Part shown: positions 55,451-63,154 of the stretch, one piece after another | Layout of the letters: the number at the start of each line of letters is the position of its first letter | Numbering within the stretch: the first letter of the stretch is position 1 | NCBI RefSeq assembly: GCF_943193015.1 | Contig: NZ_CALPCM010000003.1 | Coordinates: 1 to 64,000 of the forward strand | Direction of reading: 5' to 3' | DNA length: 64,000 nucleotides | DNA from: Hominisplanchenecus_A murintestinalis | Lineage (GTDB): Bacteria > Bacillota > Clostridia > Lachnospirales > Lachnospiraceae | Notes under the pieces: model-generated | Databases searched by the model: none | Seen by the model: the letters and a program-made list of their open reading frames with translations, nothing else | What the model was told of the DNA's origin: nothing | Translations under genes and position numbers: made by a program

Positions 55451-55508
55451 TCATTTTGGGGAAGGGAAAAATAGAAGAAAAGATTTGAGTGTCTGAATGG
55501 AGGAGAAT

Positions 55509-56060
55509 ATGTCAGAAGAAATGATTATACAGCACTGCGCACCTACTCTGGCAGGAATGAAAACAGGGAATCTTTTTACCTGTCCTTATCAGGCAAAGAA
55601 GGAGCTGCAAAAAGAGATCAGGCATCTGAACCGTCTGCTGGCCTCCAGGGGAATCCGTGTGCTGCCGATCAAATATTATGAGCAGAAGGTATTGATTTAC
55701 CTGTACCGCCCAAGCTATTTAAAGCGGGATTTTTCGAATAGAGACACGGTTTCTCTGTTGGGGGATTATGGATATGATGCAGGGAAGCCGGAACGCTGTT
55801 TAGTCCGTCTGATGGAACGGCTTAGAGAGAACAGGGAGTTTCCACATGAAATCGGTTTATTCCTAGGGTATCCGCCGGAGGATGTGAGAGGCTTTATCGA
55901 AAACAGGGCGGGAAACTGCAAATGTACAGGGTATTGGAAAGTATATGGAGATGAAGAGGGAGCAAAACGTTTATTTGGTAAATATAAAAAATGCACGGAT
56001 ATTTATTATAGTAATTGGGTCAGGGGAGAGGGAATGGAGCGGCTTGCAGTAGCTGTTTAG
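55509..56060 (+). CDS. DUF3793 family protein
   Basis: The 183-residue soluble protein fits DUF3793, a clostridial family usually next to feoB or flavodoxin genes. It shows CAPTLAGMKTGNLF at the N-terminus, RVLPIKYYEQKVLIYLYRPS, EIGLFLGYPPEDVRGFI and KCTGYWKVYGDEEGAKRLF. Cys residues recur. Its function is unknown; context suggests iron homeostasis. GGAGGAG ahead of ATG 55509 decides the start over ATG 55497. Confidence 0.88.
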   Translation: MSEEMIIQHCAPTLAGMKTGNLFTCPYQAKKELQKEIRHLNRLLASRGIRVLPIKYYEQKVLIYLYRPSYLKRDFSNRDTVSLLGDYGYDAGKPERCLVRLMERLRENREFPHEIGLFLGYPPEDVRGFIENRAGNCKCTGYWKVYGDEEGAKRLFGKYKKCTDIYYSNWVRGEGMERLAVAV

Positions 56061-56179
56061 AGGGGGGATTTTCAGGAATTTATTCCCGTGGGCAGCGAGC
56101 CGGATGACTGCTTGCAGCGGGGAATTTGGTTTATAGAAAACCGGCGATAGAACGATAAAAAGAAAGGACAGGTAGAAGT

Positions 56180-56608
56180 ATGGGGAAAATTGCAGTTGTA
56201 TATTGGAGTGGGACAGGAAACACAGAGGAGATGGCAAACGCTGTTCTGGAAGGAGCGAGGCAAAAGGGCGCGGATGCGGCGCTATATACGCCGGACAGCT
56301 TTGATGCCTCCATGATAGAGGAGCAAGATGCCATCGCATTTGGCTGTCCTTCTATGGGATGCGAGGAGCTGGAGGATACAGAATTTGAGCCTATGTTTTC
56401 ATCCTGCCGTGAAAAACTTGGAGGAAAGAAAGTGGCTCTCTTTGGCTCATACGGATGGGGCGATGGAGAATGGATGCGGGACTGGGAGGAAACCTGCCGG
56501 GAAGCGGGAGCGGTACTTGTATGCGAGAGTGTAATCTGCAATGAGGCTCCGGACGATGAAGCGGCGGATGCATGCAGGGCGCTGGGGGAAGTGCTGGCGG
56601 GGCAGTAA
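56180..56608 (+). CDS. flavodoxin
   Basis: The 142-residue FMN electron carrier has the phosphate loop VYWSGTGNTEEMANAV (residues about 7-22), FGCPSMGCEELED and FGSYGWGDGEWMRDW, all typical of short-chain flavodoxins. It can replace ferredoxin when iron is scarce, which fits its place at the end of the iron gene cluster. GAAAGGA precedes the ATG. Confidence 0.94.
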   Translation: MGKIAVVYWSGTGNTEEMANAVLEGARQKGADAALYTPDSFDASMIEEQDAIAFGCPSMGCEELEDTEFEPMFSSCREKLGGKKVALFGSYGWGDGEWMRDWEETCREAGAVLVCESVICNEAPDDEAADACRALGEVLAGQ

Positions 56609-56615
56609 TAATTCC

Positions 56616-56644
56616 TTGACAAATCCGCCTTTCAGGTGTATATT
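56616..56644 (+). promoter_or_regulatory. promoter of fhs leader
   Basis: TTGACA (56616-56621), 17-base spacer, TATATT (56639-56644). Confidence 0.8.
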
Positions 56645-56664
56645 AAGAAGCATAAAGAAAAGGT

Positions 56665-56767
56665 TTTGATTACTGACGGATAGTTGTGGAGTACCACAAG
56701 GAAATCAAAATTATATGTGGGTCGACCGTCTGGGCAGCATTCGAGATTTTAGAGTGCTGCTTTTTAT
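56665..56767 (+). promoter_or_regulatory. ZTP (pfl) riboswitch with terminator
   Basis: The leader shows the pfl core: TGACGGATAGTTGTGGAGTA with ACCACAAGGAAATCA, and the conserved CCGTCTGGGC near 56726-56735. It is followed by a GCAGCATT...AGTGCTGC stem and TTTTT (56734-56766) as expression platform. ZTP or ZMP, made when 10-formyl-THF is short, should turn on fhs. Confidence 0.88.
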
Positions 56768-56775
56768 GTATCAGA

Positions 56776-56932
56776 ACCTGGTAGAGTAGACGTTATACGT
56801 AAAGTGTCACAGAAGAGGGAGACTTTCTGTGAACGAAGGTTCGCCGCGTTATAATGTTGCTTCCGCTACTGCGTAAACTGTGGATATTTTTGTCCATTAA
56901 CTTTGCGCGGCATTTTTTTGCCCAAAAACAGT
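56776..56932 (+). promoter_or_regulatory. THF riboswitch with terminator, second in tandem
   Basis: GGTAGAGTAGACGTTATACG (56780-56799), AAAGTGTCACAG, ACGAAGGTTCGCCGC and GCTTCCGCTACTG (about 56859-56871) match the folT-type THF riboswitch. CCGCG at about 56843 can pair with CGCGG (about 56926) just before a T run (56931-56938), giving an expression platform. It stands 10 bases after the ZTP unit. Confidence 0.85.
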
Positions 56933-56975
56933 AAAATCCCGCTGGGAATGCGGAAAATGAAAGGAGATTTTTATC

Positions 56976-58661
56976 ATGGGTTACAAATCAGACATCGAAA
57001 TCGCACAGGAGACAACGATGTCTCCAATTACTGAAATCGCTGCAAAAGCCGGCATCGATGAGAAGTATTTGGAGCAGTACGGAAAGTACAAAGCAAAAAT
57101 CGACTATAATCTGCTGAAAGAGTCTGACAAGGCTGACGGCAAGCTGATCCTGGTTACGGCAATTAATCCGACGCCTGCAGGAGAGGGCAAGACAACAACG
57201 ACCGTGGGTCTGGCAGACGGTATGCAGAAACTTGGAAAGAATGTTATGGTAGCGCTCCGTGAGCCGTCCCTGGGACCTGTATTTGGCGTGAAAGGCGGCG
57301 CAGCAGGCGGCGGTTATGCACAGGTAGTTCCAATGGAGGATATTAATCTTCATTTTACCGGTGATTTCCATGCAATCGGCGCAGCAAATAACCTGCTGGC
57401 AGCTATGATTGATAACCATATTTTCCAGGGAAATGACCTGAACATTGACCCGAGAAAAATTACCTGGAGAAGATGTGTGGATATGAATGACCGCCAGCTG
57501 CGTAATGTAGTGGACGGACTGGGCGGCAGGACAAACGGTACGCCAAGGGAAGATGGTTACGATATCACGGTAGCATCTGAAATTATGGCAGTTCTTTGTC
57601 TGGCAAGCGATATTACAGATTTGAAAAAGAGGCTTTCCAGAATCATTATCGGATACACATATGGCAAACCGTCAGAGCAGAAGCCGGTTACTGCCGGTGA
57701 TTTACATGCAGAGGGCGCTATGACAGCTCTTCTGAAAGATGCATTGAAACCAAACCTGGTGCAGACCCTGGAGCACGTTCCGGCAATCGTACACGGCGGC
57801 CCGTTTGCAAATATTGCACACGGATGTAACTCCGTGACAGCAACGAGGATGGCTATGAAGCTGGCTGATTATACCATCACAGAAGCAGGATTCGGCGCAG
57901 ATTTGGGAGCTGAGAAATTCCTGGATATCAAGTGCCGCATGGCAGGGCTGAAACCGAATGCAGTCGTTATCGTAGCTACTGTACGTGCACTGAAGTACAA
58001 TGGCGGCGTGGCAAAAGCCGACCTGAATAATGAGAACCTGGAGGCGCTGGAGAAAGGACTTCCAAACCTTCTGAAACACGTAAGCAATATCAAGAACGTA
58101 TATAAACTGCCATGTGTAGTTGCTATCAATGCATTCCCGACAGATACAAAGGCAGAGTTGGATCTGGTTGAGGCGAAGTGTAAAGAGCTTGGTGTAAATG
58201 TAGCGTTGTCTGAAGTATGGGCAAAAGGCGGCGAGGGCGGAAAGGCTCTGGCAGAGAAAGTTCTGGAACTGGTAGAGCAGCCAAACGATTTCACATTCTC
58301 TTATGAGCTGGAAGGCAGCATTGAGGATAAGCTGAATGCTATCGTTCAGAAGATTTACGGCGGCAAGAGAGTTGTCCTGACAGCAAATGCCCAGAAACAG
58401 GCAAAACAGTTAGAGGATCTTGGATTTGGAAACTGTCCAATCTGTGTGGCAAAGACACAGTACAGCCTGACAGACGACCAGACAAAACTGGGCGCTCCGA
58501 CTGATTTTGAGGTAACTGTGCGTAACCTGAAGATTTCTGCAGGCGCAGGATTTATTGTAGCGCTGACCGGAGAAATCATGACGATGCCAGGACTGCCGAA
58601 GGTTCCGGCTGCTGAGAAGATTGATGTAGACGAGAGTGGTAAAATTACAGGCCTGTTCTAA
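56976..58661 (+). CDS. fhs: formate--tetrahydrofolate ligase
   Basis: The 561-residue enzyme makes 10-formyl-THF from formate, THF and ATP. It shows the P-loop TPAGEGKTTTTVGLADG (residues about 66-82), GVKGGAAGGGYAQVVPMEDI, LHFTGDFHAIGAANNLLAAM and EAGFGADLGAEKFLDIKCR. Length is typical. Regulated by the two riboswitches upstream, and followed by a formate/nitrite-type channel, so it links formate uptake to one-carbon metabolism. Confidence 0.97.
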   Translation: MGYKSDIEIAQETTMSPITEIAAKAGIDEKYLEQYGKYKAKIDYNLLKESDKADGKLILVTAINPTPAGEGKTTTTVGLADGMQKLGKNVMVALREPSLGPVFGVKGGAAGGGYAQVVPMEDINLHFTGDFHAIGAANNLLAAMIDNHIFQGNDLNIDPRKITWRRCVDMNDRQLRNVVDGLGGRTNGTPREDGYDITVASEIMAVLCLASDITDLKKRLSRIIIGYTYGKPSEQKPVTAGDLHAEGAMTALLKDALKPNLVQTLEHVPAIVHGGPFANIAHGCNSVTATRMAMKLADYTITEAGFGADLGAEKFLDIKCRMAGLKPNAVVIVATVRALKYNGGVAKADLNNENLEALEKGLPNLLKHVSNIKNVYKLPCVVAINAFPTDTKAELDLVEAKCKELGVNVALSEVWAKGGEGGKALAEKVLELVEQPNDFTFSYELEGSIEDKLNAIVQKIYGGKRVVLTANAQKQAKQLEDLGFGNCPICVAKTQYSLTDDQTKLGAPTDFEVTVRNLKISAGAGFIVALTGEIMTMPGLPKVPAAEKIDVDESGKITGLF

Positions 58662-58674
58662 ATTTTGAAAGGCT

Positions 58675-58720
58675 GCGGCGGACTGCAAAGCCGTTTGACG
58701 CTTTGCAGCCCGCTTTTTTT
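58675..58720 (+). terminator. terminator after fhs
   Basis: CTGCAAAG and CTTTGCAG with outer GCGG/CCGC arms, then seven T. Confidence 0.85.
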
Positions 58721-58752
58721 ACAGGATTCCTAAAAGAAAGGTAGGTATTATT

Positions 58753-59523
58753 ATGTTTGGCGACGAATTTCAGGCGGCGGGCAATGCAGCGAAAAATAAG
58801 CTGGGACTTTTAGAGAAAAATCCGCTGGGATATGTCATGTCCTCTATTATGGCTGGGTTGTACATAGCATTTGGAAGCATCCTGATGGGAGTGGTAGGCG
58901 GTACTTTTACGGCAGGAGGCGCTTATTCTACAAAGCTGGTCTGCGGGCTTGTGTTTTCAGTGGGGCTGTGTTTTGTAATCATGGCGGGAGCAGAGCTTTT
59001 TACAGGAAATAACTTTGTAATGGCATGCGGCGCATTAAAGAAAGAGGTAAGCTGGGGAAAGGCTGTGATGCTTTGGATTGTGTGCTATCTGGGAAATTTG
59101 ATAGGTTCTGTAGTGGGGGGAGGCCTTTTCACCCTGACAGGGCTTGCGACAGGAGATGTGGGGGCGTTTTTGGCGAATGCGGCCGCAGCAAAGATAGCAG
59201 GCGAACCGATGCAGCTTTTTGCGAAAGCAATTTTGTGTAATATCTGTGTGTGTCTGGCTGTATGGTGCAGCATTAAGATGAAAACAGAAGGCGGAAAAAT
59301 TGCTATGGCGGTTGCCGGCGTGGTTACTTTTGTAACATGCGGATTTGAGCACAGCATTGCAAATATGACGTTTTTTACGATAGGTCTGCTGAATCCGAAC
59401 GGCGCGGCTGTAAATATGGGGGGATGTCTGTATAACCTGCTGATCGTCACTGTAGGAAATATGATTGGCGGCATCCTGTTTGTAGCGGTTCCTTATTATC
59501 TGATTTCAAAATCGAAAAAATAG
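58753..59523 (+). CDS. formate/nitrite transporter family channel
   Basis: The 256-residue membrane protein with six hydrophobic segments belongs to the FocA/NirC family. Signatures are GLYIAFGSILMG (residues about 36-47), GAELFTGNNFVMACGALKKE (omega-loop region) and CNICVCLAVWCSIKMKTEGG, with FEHSIANMTFF near residues 198-208 carrying the channel His. Its place 90 bases after fhs suggests formate as substrate. AAAGGTAGG precedes the ATG. Confidence 0.93.
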   Translation: MFGDEFQAAGNAAKNKLGLLEKNPLGYVMSSIMAGLYIAFGSILMGVVGGTFTAGGAYSTKLVCGLVFSVGLCFVIMAGAELFTGNNFVMACGALKKEVSWGKAVMLWIVCYLGNLIGSVVGGGLFTLTGLATGDVGAFLANAAAAKIAGEPMQLFAKAILCNICVCLAVWCSIKMKTEGGKIAMAVAGVVTFVTCGFEHSIANMTFFTIGLLNPNGAAVNMGGCLYNLLIVTVGNMIGGILFVAVPYYLISKSKK

Positions 59524-59668
59524 TGGCAGAAAGGACTTTTGCTTATTGGCAGAGGTCCTTTTGTTTTCAATATTTTACTTGTATTTTCCAGACCGAGCGT
59601 GTTATAATGAAACAGAAAAGAAACAAAAATGTAAAAGAAAGGTAACAGTTAGGGATGTGGTGATAAGT

Positions 59669-60769
59669 ATGAAGCGAATCAGAATCAGCTTGTTGGTTTT
59701 CTTATGTTTTCTGTGTCTGGGCGGAGGTACACTAAGGACGGAGGCCGCCTCGTTCAATTTGGTAAAGCAGGTATCGGCAAAAACGCCGATAAAAGGAAAA
59801 TGGGTGAAAACCGATAAAGGTTACCGATACCGTTATACACACAACGGGAAATATGCCAGAAGCGTATGGCTGCCCATTAAGAAAAGGATTTACTATTTTA
59901 ACAGTAAATCGTACCGTGTGACAGGGCTGAAAAAATATAAAGGAAAAAAATACTATCTGAACTCGCGGGGGGCGCTGACTTCCGGCTGGCAGACAATTGG
60001 GAAGAAGACTTATTATTTTTCGGCAAGGACAGGCGCAGCGCTCACAGGCTGGCAGACGATTCAGAAAGTACGCTATTACTTTAATGAAAACGGCGTCCAG
60101 CAGAAAAACTGCTGGGTGGGTGATTATTATGTAGGCCAGGACGGCACGCTGGTAAGGGACACAATGGTGGACGGCTACTACGTGGATGAAAACGGAAAGC
60201 GTACGGTGGTTCATTTTGAGGATGGAGATCCAAAGGAAGAAACGTCTCAGTACATTTTTGTGGGAGACTCCAGGACAGTAGGAATGAAAAATACGGTGGG
60301 AGGAAACCATGTTTATATCGGAAAAGTAGGGGAAGGATACCAATGGTTTTCTACAAAAGGGATAAGGACTTTGAAAAAAGCGTTGAAAGCGGCTCCGCAG
60401 TCCAAGGTCATTATTAACCTGGGCGTGAATGATTTGGGTAATATTGGCAGCTATATTGCATATTATCAGAATCTGATTGTCCAGTATCCCGGAGCAAGAT
60501 TTTACTTTATGTCTGTGAATCCCATAGAGGCAAAGCTGGCAAAAGCAAGGGGTTACAATACCACAGCAGTGAATAATAACACAATCAAGGCATTTAACGC
60601 CAGCCTGCAGGCAGCATTCCCGGGGGCATATCTGGACTGTTATACGTATCTGATGACACAGAATCTGATACGGAATGTGAAAGCAGGGGCGGGAACCGTA
60701 GATGGTATCCATTATACGGCGGCAGTATATCAGGCAATTTATAATTTTGCAATTGCTTCGACGAATTAA
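59669..60769 (+). CDS. secreted SGNH/GDSL hydrolase with cell-wall-binding repeats
   Basis: The 366-residue protein has a signal peptide (RISLLVFLCFLCLGGG) cut near residue 27. Residues about 45-175 hold four or five choline-binding-type repeats (GWQTIGKKTYYFSARTG and KYYLNSRGALTSGW). Residues about 190-366 are an SGNH domain: IFVGDSRTVGM (Ser nucleophile in GDS), NLGVNDLGN (oxyanion Asn) and DGIHYT (Asp and His). It likely removes acyl groups from a wall polymer at the cell surface. The ATG at 59669 is preceded by a weak site; longer upstream frame is not signal-like. Confidence 0.87.
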   Translation: MKRIRISLLVFLCFLCLGGGTLRTEAASFNLVKQVSAKTPIKGKWVKTDKGYRYRYTHNGKYARSVWLPIKKRIYYFNSKSYRVTGLKKYKGKKYYLNSRGALTSGWQTIGKKTYYFSARTGAALTGWQTIQKVRYYFNENGVQQKNCWVGDYYVGQDGTLVRDTMVDGYYVDENGKRTVVHFEDGDPKEETSQYIFVGDSRTVGMKNTVGGNHVYIGKVGEGYQWFSTKGIRTLKKALKAAPQSKVIINLGVNDLGNIGSYIAYYQNLIVQYPGARFYFMSVNPIEAKLAKARGYNTTAVNNNTIKAFNASLQAAFPGAYLDCYTYLMTQNLIRNVKAGAGTVDGIHYTAAVYQAIYNFAIASTN

Positions 60770-60866
60770 TTTCCATCAAAATTCCATACTATAATCGAAC
60801 CGTAGAATTACGGAGAGATGGCAGGATAAGGAGGAAATCCAACGTGGCGCTAATGGCGCGGCGAAG

Positions 60867-61109
60867 GTGTTATGCTGCAGTATGGAAATGGAAGATTTGG
60901 CAAATGATTTGTGGGCGCTCGAGAGGGATGGAGAAGAACTTTCTTATCACAGTATTGTGGAGTTCATGACAGAAAAGCTCAGCGAACAGGAGTGGCAGAT
61001 TGTTGAATTGAAAGAGCTGCTGAAAGAGGTAAAGCAGATGGAAAGGTATACGACGGGAGCTCTGCTCCACAAGGTGTATCGTAAAATCAAAGGCTTGTGG
61101 GGAAAATAG
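60867..61109 (+). CDS. 80-residue helical protein, unknown
   Basis: The product is acidic and helical (EMEDLANDLWALERDGEELS, EWQIVELKELLKEVKQMERY) with a basic end KIKGLWGK. No family is recognised. GTG at 60867 and ATG at 60882 are both possible starts; neither has a clear site, whereas the best AAGGAGG (60828-60834) leads to a GTG at 60844 in another frame. A terminator follows, which supports a real unit. Confidence 0.5.
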   Translation: MLCCSMEMEDLANDLWALERDGEELSYHSIVEFMTEKLSEQEWQIVELKELLKEVKQMERYTTGALLHKVYRKIKGLWGK

Positions 61110-61129
61110 GGGGCAAAATTGTTACAAGG

Positions 61130-61160
61130 GCGGCAGCCATTTTTGGCAGCCGCTTTTTTT
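61130..61160 (+). terminator. terminator
   Basis: GCGGCAGCCA and TGGCAGCCGC arms, then seven T. Confidence 0.85.
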
Positions 61161-61282
61161 CGCCCGGAAATCTATGGCTGCTGTGAATGGAGTAAACAAG
61201 AACAATCTATGTAATAAAGAAAATGAGTGGTGACAGCTCTTTTGTTTTATGTTAAAATTTGTCTTAAGGACTTGGGGAGGAC

Positions 61283-63028
61283 ATGGATGTGATTGGACAG
61301 AAAACAGTACATAACCTGATTGAAGATATCTTAACTCTGTTGAGTATCTCAGAAAACAGTGGCAGAAATATAGAAAACCTGATGGAAGAATGTGAAAAAG
61401 ATGCAGAATCTTTGCTGATGGATTCCCAGAATATCAGGACAGTTTATGAAGTTATTAAATTTATGGACGAGATGCCGGGAGGTTTTTTGATTTATCGTGC
61501 AAACGAAGCAGAAGATATTGTTTATGCCAATAAAGCGCTTCTTCGGATTTTCCAGTGCAGTACGCTGAAAGAATTCCGGGAAATGACGGGGAACTCTTTT
61601 CGGGGGCTTGTATATTTGGAAGATTTGGATGAGATAGAGGAAAGTATCAAAGAACAGATTGCTGCCAGCCAGTATGATTTGGATTATGTAGAATACCGCA
61701 TTGTACGGAGAGATGGGGAGATACGCTGGATAGAAGATTATGGGCATTTTATCCGCAGTGAAACGGTAGGAGATATTTTTTATGTATTTCTGGGAGATGC
61801 GACAGAAAAGAGGAGCCGTCAGCTGCAGATTCTTGAGAGGGCGCTGAATAATGCAAATCTGGCGATTCAGGCGAAAAATAAATTTTTGTCTAATATGTCC
61901 CACGATATACGAACGCCGTTAAATGCGATTACTGGTTTTACATCGCTTGCAAAGAACCATATAGATAACAGGGATGAGGTACAGAGATATCTTGATAAGA
62001 TTGGTGAGGCAAGCGGCCAGCTTCTTGATTTGGTTGATAAAGTACTGGAAATATCCTGGACAGAGACGAAAGATGTTCATGTGGAAGAAGCAGAGTGTAA
62101 TTTGTGTGAGATTCTGCAAAGTGTGGAAAGAGCGCTGAGTCCGCGCTTTTCGGGAAAGAAGATAACTTTTGAAACAGATTTGACAGGTGTGAAACATCTT
62201 GATGTTTACAGCGACAGAGATAAACTGCGCCAGATTGTTCAGTATTTGGCGGGGAATGCAGTGGAATATACGGGAAAAGGCGGCAGAGTGCGTGTGGCTG
62301 TTGTGGAAGGGGAGCAGCTGGCAAATGATTATGCGGTATATCGGCTTGTGGTGTCGGATAATGGTATTGGAATCAGCAAAGAGTTTCAGGAACACATTTT
62401 TGAGCCTTTTGAACGGGAAAATAATACGACGTTTAGCGGCATTTACGGAACTGGCCTGGGATTGGCGATTACCAGGAATATTGTGAAAATAATGGGGGGG
62501 ACGATAGAAGTTGACAGCGCAATTGGCAAGGGAAGTACATTTACGGTGACTATCCGGCTTCGGATACAGGAAACGCAGTTGGTATCAGCAGTTTCACCGG
62601 AAGATGTGGCGGTGTGCTTAAATAGCGGGAAGATCCTTTTGGTGGAAGATAATGAGATTAACGTCGAAATTGAAACGGAGATTTTGGAGAAAGCCGGATT
62701 TTGTATAGAGATAGCAGAAAATGGAAGCATAGCAGTTGAAAAGGTGAAGAAGTCTGAACCGGGTGAATATGCGCTTGTTTTGATGGATATCCAGATGCCG
62801 GTTATGGACGGAAGAGAGGCGGCAGAGGCTATTCGGGGACTTGGGAATCCTGAGCTGGCGCACATCCCTATTATTGCTCTGTCAGCGGATGCGTTTGAAA
62901 ATGACAGGCGTCTGTCTTTGGAGAGCGGTATGGATGAGCATCTCACAAAGCCTATGGACATTGACGAGGTAGTGGGAGCGATGGCGAAAGCGCTGCAGAG
63001 GCATAAAACGTTATATGGAGACAGATAA
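61283..63028 (+). CDS. soluble hybrid sensor histidine kinase (PAS-HisKA-HATPase-REC)
   Basis: The 581-residue protein has no membrane segment. An N-terminal helix region leads to a PAS domain (residues about 55-175; FLIYRANEAEDIVYANKALL, YRIVRRDGEIRWIEDYGHF). The dimerisation helix holds FLSNMSHDIRTPLNAITGFT with the phospho-accepting His near residue 210. The ATPase shows DNGIGISKEFQEHIFEPFER and GTGLGLAITRNIVKIMGG. A C-terminal receiver domain has LVEDNEINVEIE and LVLMDIQMPVMDG with the Asp acceptor, then KPMDIDE. The final output protein is not adjacent. GGGGAGG precedes the ATG. Confidence 0.92.
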   Translation: MDVIGQKTVHNLIEDILTLLSISENSGRNIENLMEECEKDAESLLMDSQNIRTVYEVIKFMDEMPGGFLIYRANEAEDIVYANKALLRIFQCSTLKEFREMTGNSFRGLVYLEDLDEIEESIKEQIAASQYDLDYVEYRIVRRDGEIRWIEDYGHFIRSETVGDIFYVFLGDATEKRSRQLQILERALNNANLAIQAKNKFLSNMSHDIRTPLNAITGFTSLAKNHIDNRDEVQRYLDKIGEASGQLLDLVDKVLEISWTETKDVHVEEAECNLCEILQSVERALSPRFSGKKITFETDLTGVKHLDVYSDRDKLRQIVQYLAGNAVEYTGKGGRVRVAVVEGEQLANDYAVYRLVVSDNGIGISKEFQEHIFEPFERENNTTFSGIYGTGLGLAITRNIVKIMGGTIEVDSAIGKGSTFTVTIRLRIQETQLVSAVSPEDVAVCLNSGKILLVEDNEINVEIETEILEKAGFCIEIAENGSIAVEKVKKSEPGEYALVLMDIQMPVMDGREAAEAIRGLGNPELAHIPIIALSADAFENDRRLSLESGMDEHLTKPMDIDEVVGAMAKALQRHKTLYGDR

Positions 63029-63062
63029 AGACAGGCAGCAGAAACTTTTGCTGCCTGTCTGC
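63029..63062 (+). terminator. terminator after hybrid kinase
   Basis: AGACAGGCAGCA and TGCTGCCTGTCT form a 12-bp perfect stem followed by GCATTTT. Confidence 0.88.
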
Positions 63063-63154
63063 ATTTTGAGGATGCGGTTTTATTTGAAAATGCACAGCAA
63101 ATGTGATATGGTATAGGATGACGGAATCGGGTTATCAAAATTGGAGGTAACGCT

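Noticed and set aside
59732..60712. 326-codon minus-strand ORF
   Set aside because: Shadow of the SGNH hydrolase gene; Cys/His-rich with no recognisable motif.
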